DNA of 64,000 bases from Pseudaestuariivita rosea (GTDB taxonomy: Bacteria; Pseudomonadota; Alphaproteobacteria; Rhodobacterales; Rhodobacteraceae): contig NZ_JACNMP010000002.1 of NCBI RefSeq assembly GCF_017592335.1, positions 236,901-300,900 of the forward strand, read 5' to 3'. The first letter of the stretch is position 1. Every line of letters begins with the position of its first letter. The translations under genes and the position numbers were made by a program. Below, piece after piece: positions 54,065 through 64,000 of the stretch. The notes under the pieces are model-generated. The model saw only the letters and a program-made list of their open reading frames with translations. It searched no databases and had not been told where the DNA came from.

Positions 54065-55165
54065 ATGGGCCCTTTTCCGCATGATGCGCCAAAATCTGAA
54101 ATCACCGATCAGAACCCGGCCGGGACCGATGGGTTCGAATTTGTGGAATTTGCGCACCCCGACCCCGATCAGCTGCGCGACCTGTTTACCAAGATGGGCT
54201 ACATCCACACGGCGACGCACAAGACCAAGGCGATTGAGCTGTGGCAACAGGGCGACATCACCTATGTGCTGAACAATGAACCGGGCAGTCATGCCCATTC
54301 CTTTGTGCAGGAACACGGGCCCTGCGCGCCGTCGATGGCCTGGCGTGTGGTGGATGCGCAGCATGCCTTCGATCATGCAGTTGCAAAAGGCGCGAAACCC
54401 TATGACGGCGCGGGCAAGACGATGAATGTTCCGGCAATTGTGGGCATCGGCGGATCGCTGATTTACTTTATCGATCAGTATTATGAAACGAACCCTTATA
54501 ACGATGAATTTGACTGGTGCGATAAGGCGCATCCACAGGGCGTGGGGTTCTATTACCTCGATCACCTGACGCATAATGTCCATCAGGGCAATATGGATGT
54601 CTGGTTCAAGTTCTATGGTGATCTGTTCAATTTCCGCGAAATCCGTTTCTTTGATATCGAGGGCAAATATACAGCGCTTTATTCCCGCGCGCTGACCTCG
54701 CCCTGTGGGCGCATCCGTATTCCCATCAACGAAGATCGCAGCGAAAACGGCCAGATTGTCGAATACCTGCGGCGGTACAACGGTGAGGGCATTCAGCATA
54801 TCGCTGTGGGGGCTAGGGACATTTATGCGGCGACTGATGCGATTGCGGATCGTGGGTTGAAATTCATGCCGAAACCGCCCGAGGCGTATTATCACCAAAG
54901 TCATGACCGGGTGAAAGGGCATGACGAGCCGATCGAAAAGATGATGAAACATGGCATTCTGATCGATGGTGAAGGTGTCGTGGGCGGCGGCGAGACCCGT
55001 ATTTTGTTGCAAATCTTCTCAAAAACCGTGATCGGGCCGATTTTCTTCGAGTTCATTCAAAGAAAGGGTGACGACGGCTTTGGCGAGGGTAACTTCAAAG
55101 CGCTGTTCGAGTCGATCGAGCAAGACCAGATCGAACGCGGTGTTTTGGGAACGGCGGCAGAATAG
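54065..55165 (+). CDS. hpd: 4-hydroxyphenylpyruvate dioxygenase
   Basis: A 366-residue Fe(II) enzyme that makes homogentisate in tyrosine breakdown. The metal ligands lie in YLDHLTHNV (His near 175), GIQHIAVGA (His near 247) and FFEFIQRKG (Glu near 333). FGEGNFKALFESIE near the C-terminus is the family block. AAAGGATAAAA precedes the ATG. It is monocistronic and divergent from an Lrp gene. No hmgA or fah is nearby. Confidence 0.96.
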   Translation: MGPFPHDAPKSEITDQNPAGTDGFEFVEFAHPDPDQLRDLFTKMGYIHTATHKTKAIELWQQGDITYVLNNEPGSHAHSFVQEHGPCAPSMAWRVVDAQHAFDHAVAKGAKPYDGAGKTMNVPAIVGIGGSLIYFIDQYYETNPYNDEFDWCDKAHPQGVGFYYLDHLTHNVHQGNMDVWFKFYGDLFNFREIRFFDIEGKYTALYSRALTSPCGRIRIPINEDRSENGQIVEYLRRYNGEGIQHIAVGARDIYAATDAIADRGLKFMPKPPEAYYHQSHDRVKGHDEPIEKMMKHGILIDGEGVVGGGETRILLQIFSKTVIGPIFFEFIQRKGDDGFGEGNFKALFESIEQDQIERGVLGTAAE

Positions 55166-55171
55166 CCGTCG

Positions 55172-57442
<2,271 letters not shown>

Positions 57443-57607
57443 ACGATAGGCCGTCCGCTGACCTTTTGAAAATGCAGTCTCATCTTCGACCAAAAACTGA
57501 TTAAATAAGTCTTATAGCAGGTTTCCGCCGTGCGAAAGGCACAGCCCAAGAAATCGGCGGTATGGCGCGTCATAAGGGTGTCGAGACAGATATAGGAGAA
57601 ACAGGAT

Positions 57608-58297
57608 ATGCGGTTACTTTTGATATTATCGTTTATTGCATTGGCAATTCCGGCTGTGGCCGAGACCGAGCGGACGATTACAGTGCAGGGCCAGGCCGAG
57701 GTTTCGGTGACGCCCGACATGGCCACCCTTCAGTTGGGTGTCATCAGTGATGGGGCGACGGCGAGCGCGGCGTTGACGGAAAACTCGGAAACGGTGGCGC
57801 AGATGCTGTCGCTGTTGCAGGAAAACGGAGTGGCCGCCGAAGACATTCAGACATCAAATCTGAACCTGAACCCGCTTTATGTGCGCAATAGTGCCAGGCA
57901 GGATCAGCCCCCGCAGATTTCAGGGTATCGTGTGTCGAATACCGTCAGTGTTCAGGTCAAGGACCTTGATCGTCTGGGGGATATCATCGGGATCGTGACG
58001 GAAAACGGTGTGAACCAGTTTTATGGGTTGAATTTTGGACTGCGAGACAGTGATGTGGCGATGAACCAGGCGCGGCAGGAAGCCGTGGCCGATGCCCGCG
58101 CCAGGGCCGAACTTTATGTGCAGGCCGCGGGTGCGGCTGTTGGTCCCGTGATGTCGATCAGCGAATTTATTCAGCAGCCCGTTGGACCAGGCCCGACGAT
58201 GCAGATGCAGTCCATGGAACGCGCCGCGGTGCCTATTGCAGAAGGTCAGATGGACATTCGGGCGACAGTGACGGTCGTCTATTCATTGGCCAATTAG
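57608..58297 (+). CDS. SIMPL-domain (DUF541) periplasmic protein
   Basis: A 229-residue protein with signal peptide MRLLLILSFIALAIPAVA. The SIMPL fold spans about 22-225: ITVQGQAEVSVTPDMATLQLGV, QTSNLNLNPLY, ISGYRVSNTVSVQVKDLDRLGDIIG and AVADARARAELYVQAAG (in parts). The role is poorly defined, possibly in envelope stress. It starts 165 bp from the divergent Glu-Pro protein gene and ends at repeat copy D. Confidence 0.9.
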   Translation: MRLLLILSFIALAIPAVAETERTITVQGQAEVSVTPDMATLQLGVISDGATASAALTENSETVAQMLSLLQENGVAAEDIQTSNLNLNPLYVRNSARQDQPPQISGYRVSNTVSVQVKDLDRLGDIIGIVTENGVNQFYGLNFGLRDSDVAMNQARQEAVADARARAELYVQAAGAAVGPVMSISEFIQQPVGPGPTMQMQSMERAAVPIAEGQMDIRATVTVVYSLAN

Positions 58298-58310
58298 AGC
58301 ACCGCCACAC

Positions 58311-58463
58311 AAATCAGAAACATAAATGCTGTGATACAGAGGGCAGCGACCGTCCGCGGGTGGGCGTGAAGCGCCCGCCCATGGGGGCGGACGGTCGCTG
58401 CCCGGTGTTTCACACCGGGCGGGTGGCTTAAAGCCGCGCGTTCTAGTTTTGAAGACGATGCCT
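58311..58463. repeat. GC-rich intergenic repeat, copy D
   Basis: It matches copy A (23150-23303) along its length, starting AAATCNGAAACATAAA and including GAGGGCAGCG, GGGTGGGCG, GAAGCGCCC, CGCTGCCCGGTG and CACCGGGCGGG. Differences often fall in pairs that keep stems intact. It lies between convergent gene ends. Confidence 0.78.
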
Positions 58464-58496
58464 TAGAAGGGGCGGGGCCGAAGGCCCCATCCTGAC

Positions 58497-59132
58497 CTAC
58501 TTGCTGGCGAAGTTCTGCGTCGCGTAATAGGCGCCGCAATTCTTGTGCCGTGGATCGAACTGAACGGCGGTGCCGATATGTTTGACATCGCGGTCCATGA
58601 TGTTGCGACGGTGTGATGGCGAATCCACCCAAAGTTTGACGGTCCATTGCGCCAATGACCGGTAGCTGTGTGGTGGAATGCGGTCACGGCGACCGTTTTC
58701 AAAATGACACTCGGCCAGGTTCTTGGTGTAGAACGTCCGCCCGTTGTCCAGCCAATACCGCTGAACGGTGGCTATATTTTCGGACGCCCGAGAGAAATTA
58801 CCGTAGTTGCGGCTGATCCGGTCGGCGACGGTGCGATGACCGCGCCGGGTCGATTTATGGGACAGATTACGTGCCTTGGCCATCCACGCGCTGTGACCGC
58901 TGGCCGCTTTGACCAGATTGCCGTTATTACGCAACGGGCGCAGCCCCGCGCGGCATCGTTGATAATTCACCTCAACCAGCACCGCTTTGCTGAACAGATT
59001 TTGATTGATGTTTGATGTCGGGATCGTCCGATCAGCCCCACGGGGCATATTCGCCTTGCGGCAGGCTTCGGCCGCACTGGCCCCCAGAACTGCAAAACCC
59101 AAAATCAGGCTAACCAGAAAAGCACGTAACAT
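58497..59132 (-). CDS. CAP/SCP-domain secreted protein
   Basis: A 211-residue protein from the ATG at 59132, with signal peptide MLRAFLVSLILGFAVLGASAAEA. The CAP domain (about 45-200) shows GHSAWMAKARNLSHKS, ASENIATVQRY, WVDSPSHRRNIMDRDVKHIG and GAYYATQNF (in parts), with the usual His and Glu. Bacterial CAP proteins are secreted or periplasmic with unclear function. It stands alone. Confidence 0.88.
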   Translation of the reverse strand: MLRAFLVSLILGFAVLGASAAEACRKANMPRGADRTIPTSNINQNLFSKAVLVEVNYQRCRAGLRPLRNNGNLVKAASGHSAWMAKARNLSHKSTRRGHRTVADRISRNYGNFSRASENIATVQRYWLDNGRTFYTKNLAECHFENGRRDRIPPHSYRSLAQWTVKLWVDSPSHRRNIMDRDVKHIGTAVQFDPRHKNCGAYYATQNFASK

Positions 59133-59224
59133 CCTGCACTCCGAACTCATGTTGGTCACATAAAGCTGATGTACTTAAGAAAGTGTCAAAAAAGCGGAAA
59201 CAGTCTGGGAATTTGTGGCAATCG

Positions 59225-59977
59225 TTAAAGACTGGCCTCTAACGCTGCGATAATTGGCGAAAAGTCGCTGGATTTCAGCGATGCGCCGCCGACCAAAGCA
59301 CCGTCCACGTTCGAAACATCAAAAATCTCGGCCGCATTCGACGGTTTGACTGACCCGCCATAAAGCAGCCTGACAGATCGCCCGACACCACTGCCAAAGC
59401 GGCGTTCCAGCCGGGCGCGGATGAAGTCGTGAACCTCGCCAATCTGGTCCAGCGTCGGAATTTTGCCGGTACCAATAGCCCAGACCGGTTCATAGGCAAC
59501 CACCAGATTGTGCCCCGTCGCATTATCGGGGATCGATCCCGCCAGTTGGCCGATGATGATATCGAGGGTGTTCGAGGCCTCTCGCTGTTCCAGCGTTTCG
59601 CCGACACAGATGATCGCTGTCAGGCCCTGATCCCACACGGCGCGGGCCTTGGCGCGGACATCATCGTTGCTTTCGCCATGATCGGCGCGGCATTCTGAAT
59701 GCCCGACAATCACGTGGGACGCCCCCGCATCGGCCAGCATCCCGGCCGAGATATCGCCGGTGTGGGCGCCGGACTGTTCGATGTGGCAATCCTGACCGCC
59801 CACATGGATGGCCCCATCGCCGATACGCGTCTTCATCGGGCTGATCAGGGTCGCGGGCGGGCAGATCAGGATATCGACAGACGGATCACTGTGGCTGGAC
59901 ATAAGGGCGTCGATTTCACCCAAATCACCGGCGGTCCCATTCATCTTCCAGTTTCCGGCGGCCATTTTCTTGCGCAT
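59225..59977 (-). CDS. tpiA: Triosephosphate isomerase
   Basis: A 250-residue TIM barrel that interconverts DHAP and glyceraldehyde 3-phosphate. Catalytic Lys in AAGNWKMNG (6-14), His in VIVGHSECR (near 93) and Glu in VAYEPVWAIGTG (near 165); the phosphate loop is LLYGGSVKPSNA near 208. GHSECR replaces the commoner GHSERR. It starts with MRKKMAAGNWKMN; the second Met could also serve. Confidence 0.96.
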   Translation of the reverse strand: MRKKMAAGNWKMNGTAGDLGEIDALMSSHSDPSVDILICPPATLISPMKTRIGDGAIHVGGQDCHIEQSGAHTGDISAGMLADAGASHVIVGHSECRADHGESNDDVRAKARAVWDQGLTAIICVGETLEQREASNTLDIIIGQLAGSIPDNATGHNLVVAYEPVWAIGTGKIPTLDQIGEVHDFIRARLERRFGSGVGRSVRLLYGGSVKPSNAAEIFDVSNVDGALVGGASLKSSDFSPIIAALEASL

Positions 59978-60055
59978 CTGACATTCCCCTCTGTCCCTGA
60001 TACCGGCATGGCAAGCACAGGGGCAGAGGTCAAGTCTTTCGGTAGTCCTGCGCGG

Positions 60056-61633
60056 TTACTTGATCCAGATTTCCACGCGGCGGTTCCTGCGCTGCCCGTC
60101 GGTGGTATCGTTGCAGGCCACCGGTGCCAGTTCACTGTAACCCACCGACCGCACACGCATATTCCGCAATTCACCCGCATCTGGGTGGTTCAGCAGCGTC
60201 TGCAGCGCAACAAAGGCGCGGCTTTCCGACAGGCGGGCGTTGGCATCGAACTTGCCGAAATCATCGGTATAGCCTGCGACGATCACCTCGCGATTTTGCA
60301 TCTGTGGCTGGCTCAGATAATCGACAACGCGCTTCACATCACGAAGCGATTTGTTGTCCAGCCGGGCCGAGCCTGTTTCGAACCGGAATGTCGTGGACAG
60401 ACGTTGTGCACCGTTCAGGTCGTTTAGCATTCTGCGCAGCGCTTCCAGTGACTGCGTTTCGTTGCTTTCCAACGCAGATTGCATCAGCATGTTCGTATCT
60501 AACGGATCCGAGCTGACTTTGATGCCCAAATCGATAAAGCCCGCCTTCTGGATCAGTGCGTCAGCCTGGGACGAAATCGCAAAGTCCAGCAATCCCCGCT
60601 CATGCTCGGTCCGTGGCCCATTATCCACAAACAGGCGCAGGCGACGTTCCAGCAGATATTCTTCGGTTTTGGCCGAGAAATCCGTGGCCTTCATCCGCAG
60701 GCCACAGCTGGCAATCAAATCGACGGGCTTCGTGCCGCGCTTTGATGCAAATCCAACATATCCTATCCCGCCACGATCCCTGGTCACAGCTTCGGCGATT
60801 TCTTCATTCGATCCCAGAACGACGGCATTGGGTGACATGACGAAATTGACCGGTTCAAGGATTTTCTCCTCAAACACTCCGCGCGTACCCGATGTGGCCG
60901 GGCGGGTGTAAACGGTGACTGGCATGTTTGGGCCGCCAACCTCGGACCAGTTGCGAATACGCCCCGAGAATATCTCGGCCACCTGTTGGACCGACAGCTC
61001 ATTGACGAAATTATCCGGCGAAATGACCGTCAAAATACTATCGACCGCAATCACGTATTCCTGGCTGATATTCAGTATGTTGCCACGACCCTGCTGAGCG
61101 ACGGCCTCAACTTCCGACGGGCGTGCAGGGCGCGATGACATCGCGATATCTGCCTGGTTTTCGATCAGTGCGCGCAACCCGGTGCTGGAGCCTGCGGCCT
61201 GAACCTCGGTCACCAGAACAGGTTCTCTCGAGCTGAACATATTCGTGACCTCAAGACTGGTTGTGTCAGCGCCTACCTTCGTGCTGCGCCCGATGGATCC
61301 ATCCAGCTGATTTGCATAGCCCTCGATCAGCAATGGCATCAGCTCTTCGCCGACCGTGTCCGAGCCGCGAATGACCAGATCCGCCTGCGGTTTTTCAATT
61401 GTCGGACATCCCGCGCCAGTGCAGTTCACTTTATTGCGTGAAATGCGAATACTTCCGGCCCCGGTTTGCAGAACATATTCAGTGTCGTTCAAAGCGATCA
61501 GTTCGCCTTCAAACCGAACCGTTCCGTCCGGCGCTTCCAATAGCACGCGATCGGCGTGGCTGACTGGTGCTGTTAGTGAAAATACGCTGATGGCCAGCAG
61601 AGCCATACGTGATCGACCCATAAAACTCTTCAT
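60056..61633 (-). CDS. PstS-like binding domain fused to OmpA-type peptidoglycan-binding domain
   Basis: A 525-residue exported protein with a signal peptide cut near 27. After a short beta-rich segment (to about 80; two Cys), a PstS-type domain spans about 85-370 (IRGSDTVGEELMPLLIEGYANQL, SRPARPSEVEA, RPATSGTRGVFEE in parts). The C-terminal 120 residues are OmpA-like (VIVAGYTDDFGKFDANARLSESRA, GQRRNRRVEIWIK in parts). It may hold a phosphate- or oxyanion-binding domain at the cell wall. No pst transport genes adjoin it. Confidence 0.82.
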   Translation of the reverse strand: MKSFMGRSRMALLAISVFSLTAPVSHADRVLLEAPDGTVRFEGELIALNDTEYVLQTGAGSIRISRNKVNCTGAGCPTIEKPQADLVIRGSDTVGEELMPLLIEGYANQLDGSIGRSTKVGADTTSLEVTNMFSSREPVLVTEVQAAGSSTGLRALIENQADIAMSSRPARPSEVEAVAQQGRGNILNISQEYVIAVDSILTVISPDNFVNELSVQQVAEIFSGRIRNWSEVGGPNMPVTVYTRPATSGTRGVFEEKILEPVNFVMSPNAVVLGSNEEIAEAVTRDRGGIGYVGFASKRGTKPVDLIASCGLRMKATDFSAKTEEYLLERRLRLFVDNGPRTEHERGLLDFAISSQADALIQKAGFIDLGIKVSSDPLDTNMLMQSALESNETQSLEALRRMLNDLNGAQRLSTTFRFETGSARLDNKSLRDVKRVVDYLSQPQMQNREVIVAGYTDDFGKFDANARLSESRAFVALQTLLNHPDAGELRNMRVRSVGYSELAPVACNDTTDGQRRNRRVEIWIK

Positions 61634-61824
61634 GGCAAATCCCTTCCTCGTTACGCAGCCCTTTCAGGCTGTTACCTTCGTCCCCGTCCCATGGTATGAC
61701 GTAAGGTAAGATAACGTTAGGAATATGTCATAAAACTGTTACAAAATTACTCAGGCCATTTAAAAACAGGCAAATTCCAACCCTAGATGGATTTGTTCTG
61801 GGCTGAATAAACCCACAGGCATGT

Positions 61825-62205
61825 TTAGCTTACTTTTGCCGAGACTGAGGCGTTGGCCGTGTCTTTAAATTTGATGGATTCGCCACAGCCACAAGCATCG
61901 ACCACATTGGGATTTCGGAATTTGAAACCGGATTCCAGTAGTGAGACCTCATAGTCGATCTCAGTGCCGAACAGGAACATTTGCGCCATCGGCGCGATCA
62001 TGACACGGGCGTCATCCTGTTCGATGACCTCATCATGGGGATCGATTTCCGTGACATAATCCATGGTATATTCCATACCTGCACAGCCGCCTTTCTTGAC
62101 ACCGATGCGCAGCCCCATATGGCCGTCTTTCTGCATCAGTTTCGCGATCTGCCGTGCGGCGGCAGGTGTTATGGTAACGGCTTGCTTGCCCGGGATCGAA
62201 AACAT
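61825..62205 (-). CDS. IscA/ErpA/SufA-type A-type iron-sulfur carrier
   Basis: A 126-residue HesB-fold protein. The three conserved Cys are in KKGGCAGMEY (near 41) and DACGCGES (near 105). An N-terminal segment of about 15 residues (MFSIPGKQAVTITP) is slightly long for IscA. It carries a Fe-S cluster or iron to targets. It sits near sufT (63353) but is separated by a LysR gene, and the suf operon itself is absent. Confidence 0.93.
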   Translation of the reverse strand: MFSIPGKQAVTITPAAARQIAKLMQKDGHMGLRIGVKKGGCAGMEYTMDYVTEIDPHDEVIEQDDARVMIAPMAQMFLFGTEIDYEVSLLESGFKFRNPNVVDACGCGESIKFKDTANASVSAKVS

Positions 62206-62227
62206 GCTGAACTCCTTCAGTTACAAT

Positions 62228-63103
62228 CTAGGCAAGTGTTGCCTCAGTCACAAGGGGATCGTTGTCCAAATGACTGGTGCGGCTGCCTAAGAAGCTCAAT
62301 AATGCTGTCAGGGCTTGTCGGACAGGGCGTTCGTGACGGCCTTCATGGTGGCTGACCAGCCATTCTTCTGATCGTAAGTCCTTGATTGAACTGGATAATC
62401 GAACAAGATTGCTGTAGTATTCACCGACAAACACAGGCAAAACGACGCGTCCGACGCCAGAGGCAGCCATCGCCATCGCCAGCCGTGGGTCGTTGACTGT
62501 CGTTGTGATGTCATCGCCGTGATGTTCCATCACCCACCGGGCTGATGGCGTTGCGGCTGCGTCGTGACTGGTTCCGATCCAACCTTTCACATCTGTATCA
62601 CGAGCATAAACGGCGAAATCGACGTACCCGACCCGTTGCCCGGCCAGCCAAGGTTGATCAGGGCGCCGGTTGCGGATGCCGATGTCTATTTCGCGCCGAG
62701 CGATGTCCATATCAAGGTTGCAGTGCAGAAATTCTGGCACCCAGTCACAGTCAGGGCGCCAGAATTCTATAAGATTATCAGCAAGTTGCATTGATGTCCA
62801 CGTCCCGGCTGAAATCCGGATACGGGCCGGGCCCGCGCGCTGCTTCTGCCACTGCGAAATGTCGGCTGCAGCTGTTTCCATCCGCTCGGCCTGAGCCAAC
62901 AGCGCGCGTCCGTCGGCGGTGATGGTATAGCCGGCCGCGCCATGGTGAAACAGGCGACGGCCCATCTGATTTTCAAGGGCGGTCATGCGGCGGCTGAGGG
63001 TCGCGGGACTGGTCCCGGTCGTTTTGGCTGCCGGAACAAGACCGCCCGCGCGCGCGACCGCTGCGAACAGGGCCAAGTCATCCCATGAGAGTTTTGTTTT
63101 CAT
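62228..63103 (-). CDS. LysR-family transcriptional regulator
   Basis: A 291-residue protein from the ATG at 63103 (MKTKLSWDDLALFAAVAR). The winged HTH spans about 5-65 (AKTTGTSPATLSRRMTALENQMG in parts), then a periplasmic-binding-type effector domain. It is divergent from a 54-codon gene, with an inverted repeat between. The effector and targets are unknown. Confidence 0.9.
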   Translation of the reverse strand: MKTKLSWDDLALFAAVARAGGLVPAAKTTGTSPATLSRRMTALENQMGRRLFHHGAAGYTITADGRALLAQAERMETAAADISQWQKQRAGPARIRISAGTWTSMQLADNLIEFWRPDCDWVPEFLHCNLDMDIARREIDIGIRNRRPDQPWLAGQRVGYVDFAVYARDTDVKGWIGTSHDAAATPSARWVMEHHGDDITTTVNDPRLAMAMAASGVGRVVLPVFVGEYYSNLVRLSSSIKDLRSEEWLVSHHEGRHERPVRQALTALLSFLGSRTSHLDNDPLVTEATLA

Positions 63104-63115
63104 AAATGAAAATCT

Positions 63116-63141
63116 ACTTGCTGTTATCGCTGTAGGCAAGT
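63116..63141. promoter_or_regulatory. LysR-type inverted repeat
   Basis: ACTTGC (63116-63121) and GCAAGT (63136-63141) are perfect inverted arms 14 bp apart, midway between the LysR start (63103) and the small gene start (63184), as for a LysR operator that also controls the divergent gene. Confidence 0.5.
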
Positions 63142-63183
63142 GCGTCGGCTGTTCGATATTCTTTAGGCATAAAGGAGATCACG

Positions 63184-63348
63184 ATGGATCATATCAAAAC
63201 AAAACTTCCAATCCAGCCCTGCCAAGCTTTAAGCGAATACGAAAAAGAACAAGAGTATTTTGCAAAAATGAAAATGAAGCTAGACAGAAAACGACGTCTT
63301 GATCGCAGGCGCGCCCTGCGTGCACGCATTTTTTCCCTTTGGTATTAA
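63184..63348 (+). CDS. Small basic protein (54 aa) divergent from a LysR gene
   Basis: A 54-codon frame begins ATG at 63184, preceded by AAAGGAGATCACG, a near-perfect ribosome site. The product starts MDHIKTKLPIQPCQALSEYE and ends in a strongly basic helix (KLDRKRRLDRRRALRAR in residues 32-48), with a final aromatic SLWY. I recognise no family; size and charge resemble small RNA-binding or DUF1127-like proteins, but the DUF1127 pattern is not evident. It ends 4 bp from the convergent sufT end. Confidence 0.7.
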   Translation: MDHIKTKLPIQPCQALSEYEKEQEYFAKMKMKLDRKRRLDRRRALRARIFSLWY

Positions 63349-63352
63349 AAGG

Positions 63353-63715
63353 TTACATGAAGCCCAGTTCAAGTCGGGCTTCGTCAGACATCATATCCAT
63401 GCCCCATGGGGGTTCCCATGTCAGTTGCACATCGACCTGTTTGACACCTGCCAGGGGTTCGATCGCCTCGGCCAGCCATCCGGGCATTTCACCGGCCACA
63501 GGGCAGCCGGGGGCGGTCAGGGTCATTGTGACGCCCACCTCATTTTCATCATTGATTTCAATGGTATAGACAAGCCCCAAGTCATATATATTGACCGGGA
63601 TTTCGGGATCATAGACGGTCCGACAGGCCTCAACCACGCTGTCATAAAGTGCGTGGTCTGTGCTGGACGGTTTGATAAGCGGTTCGCCTTCCAGGGGCGG
63701 AGTTGCCTGGGTCAT
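63353..63715 (-). CDS. sufT: SufT-like DUF59/MIP18 iron-sulfur assembly protein
   Basis: A 120-residue protein. VYDPEIPVNIYDLGLVYTIEI (near 34-54, in parts) contains the D-P-E-I-P motif, and MTLTAPGCPVAGEMP (near 64-78) the conserved Cys of the MIP18 family; WEPPWGMDMMSDEARLELGFM ends it. SufT helps mature Fe-S proteins. Two palindromic sites lie 72-130 bp upstream of its start. Confidence 0.88.
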   Translation of the reverse strand: MTQATPPLEGEPLIKPSSTDHALYDSVVEACRTVYDPEIPVNIYDLGLVYTIEINDENEVGVTMTLTAPGCPVAGEMPGWLAEAIEPLAGVKQVDVQLTWEPPWGMDMMSDEARLELGFM

Positions 63716-63786
63716 CGGGTGCCTCTGCTATTTCTTGATTAAAGATATAAGGAATAGAACCGGCCACGTCCAGAGGGGCAAACCGG

Positions 63787-63847
63787 ATGTGTAAATTACA
63801 CATTTCTATATACAAGAGCAAAATTAAATGTGTAAATTGCACATTTT
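63787..63847. promoter_or_regulatory. Paired palindromic sites upstream of sufT
   Basis: ATGTGTAAATTACACATTTC at 63787-63806 and ATGTGTAAATTGCACATTTT at 63828-63847 have the same 41-bp start-to-start spacing as the pair at 20990. The nearest site is 72 bp before the sufT start codon, in a normal position for a regulator of that gene. Confidence 0.6.
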
Positions 63848-63880
63848 ACAACTCGAGACACCCCCTAGAGCAAGATGAGA

Positions 63881-64000
63881 TCAGGTTGAAGCGTATCCTG
63901 AGTTGACAAGGTAATTCGCACATTCCTGCGGGGTGAAGCGGTCGAGCAGCTTACCGATCCTGCGCCATGTTGCCTCTATCGTGCGTTCGGCGGCGTCTCG
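63881..64000 (-). mobile_element. IS630-family transposase, 3' end (cut by window edge)
   Basis: The minus frame is open from the window edge to a TGA at 63883-63881 and reads ...TWRRIGKLLDRFTPQECANY, then LVNSGYAST, the C-terminus typical of IS630-family DDE transposases. The element end is probably just past 63868, after a CTAG (TA at 63866-63867), because IS630 elements insert at TA. The rest lies beyond the window. Confidence 0.75.

Overview
The window looks like chromosomal DNA of a marine Rhodobacterales (Roseobacter-type) alphaproteobacterium. The evidence is moderately high GC, a DUF1127 gene followed by a CcsR/'cuckoo'-type small RNA, an hsp20-DUF1150 pair, succinoglycan-like exo glycosyltransferases, a polar amino acid ABC transporter next to PuuA-like glutamine synthetases, and a mraZ-rsmH-ftsL-ftsI-murE-murF-mraY-murD cell-wall/division cluster. 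I saw no rRNA, tRNA or CRISPR array.

Layout. 1-3820 (+): three translationally coupled genes, an asparagine-synthetase-type cyclase (cut by the left edge), an HPr-kinase-like protein and an ABC exporter; this is the downstream part of what looks like a lasso-peptide (RiPP) operon with a tailoring kinase. 3815-11016 (-): exopolysaccharide genes (small ExoX-like membrane protein, BY-type tyrosine kinase/Wzz protein, ExoM-, ExoA- and ExoL-like glycosyltransferases and one uncertain glycosyltransferase-like gene). 11119-20923: housekeeping and metabolism (miaB, EamA transporter, purK-purE, YdcH-like protein, hsp20-DUF1150 behind a heat-shock-type promoter, LysE exporter with a divergent Lrp regulator, PuuB-like oxidase, serine hydrolase, DegT aminotransferase). 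20924-23118: lower-GC island with a DUF4365-type gene of unknown role. 23313-32535 (-): the dcw cluster. 33149-36288: mrp, DUF1127 gene plus CcsR-like sRNA, hisC-like aminotransferase, lone receiver protein. 36457-43422 (-): gamma-glutamylation module (two PuuA-like ligases around a PuuD-like amidotransferase) behind a four-gene polar amino acid/amine ABC transporter. 43733-45436 (-): secreted hypothetical, PhnD-like and TerB-like genes. 45596-51409 (+): RND efflux pair and TrkH. 51580-55165: KefB-type antiporter, Lrp regulator and hpd. 55172-63715: a bitopic PilM/PilP-like protein with a long Glu-Pro repeat, SIMPL protein, CAP protein, tpiA, a PstS-OmpA fusion, an IscA-type protein, a LysR regulator, a 54-residue basic peptide and sufT. 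The right edge is the 3' end of an IS630-family transposase.

Signals that the genes do not explain: (1) a family of five near-identical 19-20 bp palindromes, consensus ATGTGYAAWTYRCACATTT, two of whose loci hold two copies spaced exactly 41 bp start to start; (2) a GC-rich intergenic repeat of about 155 bp in four full or partial copies, all at gene 3' ends; (3) opposed clusters of TGGGA-type repeats with 10-bp period upstream of mraZ; (4) a two-hairpin RNA with CCTCCTCCC loops whose terminator also encodes, on the other strand, the tail of the hisC-like gene. All functional statements rest on motif recognition and reading by eye; no database search was run.
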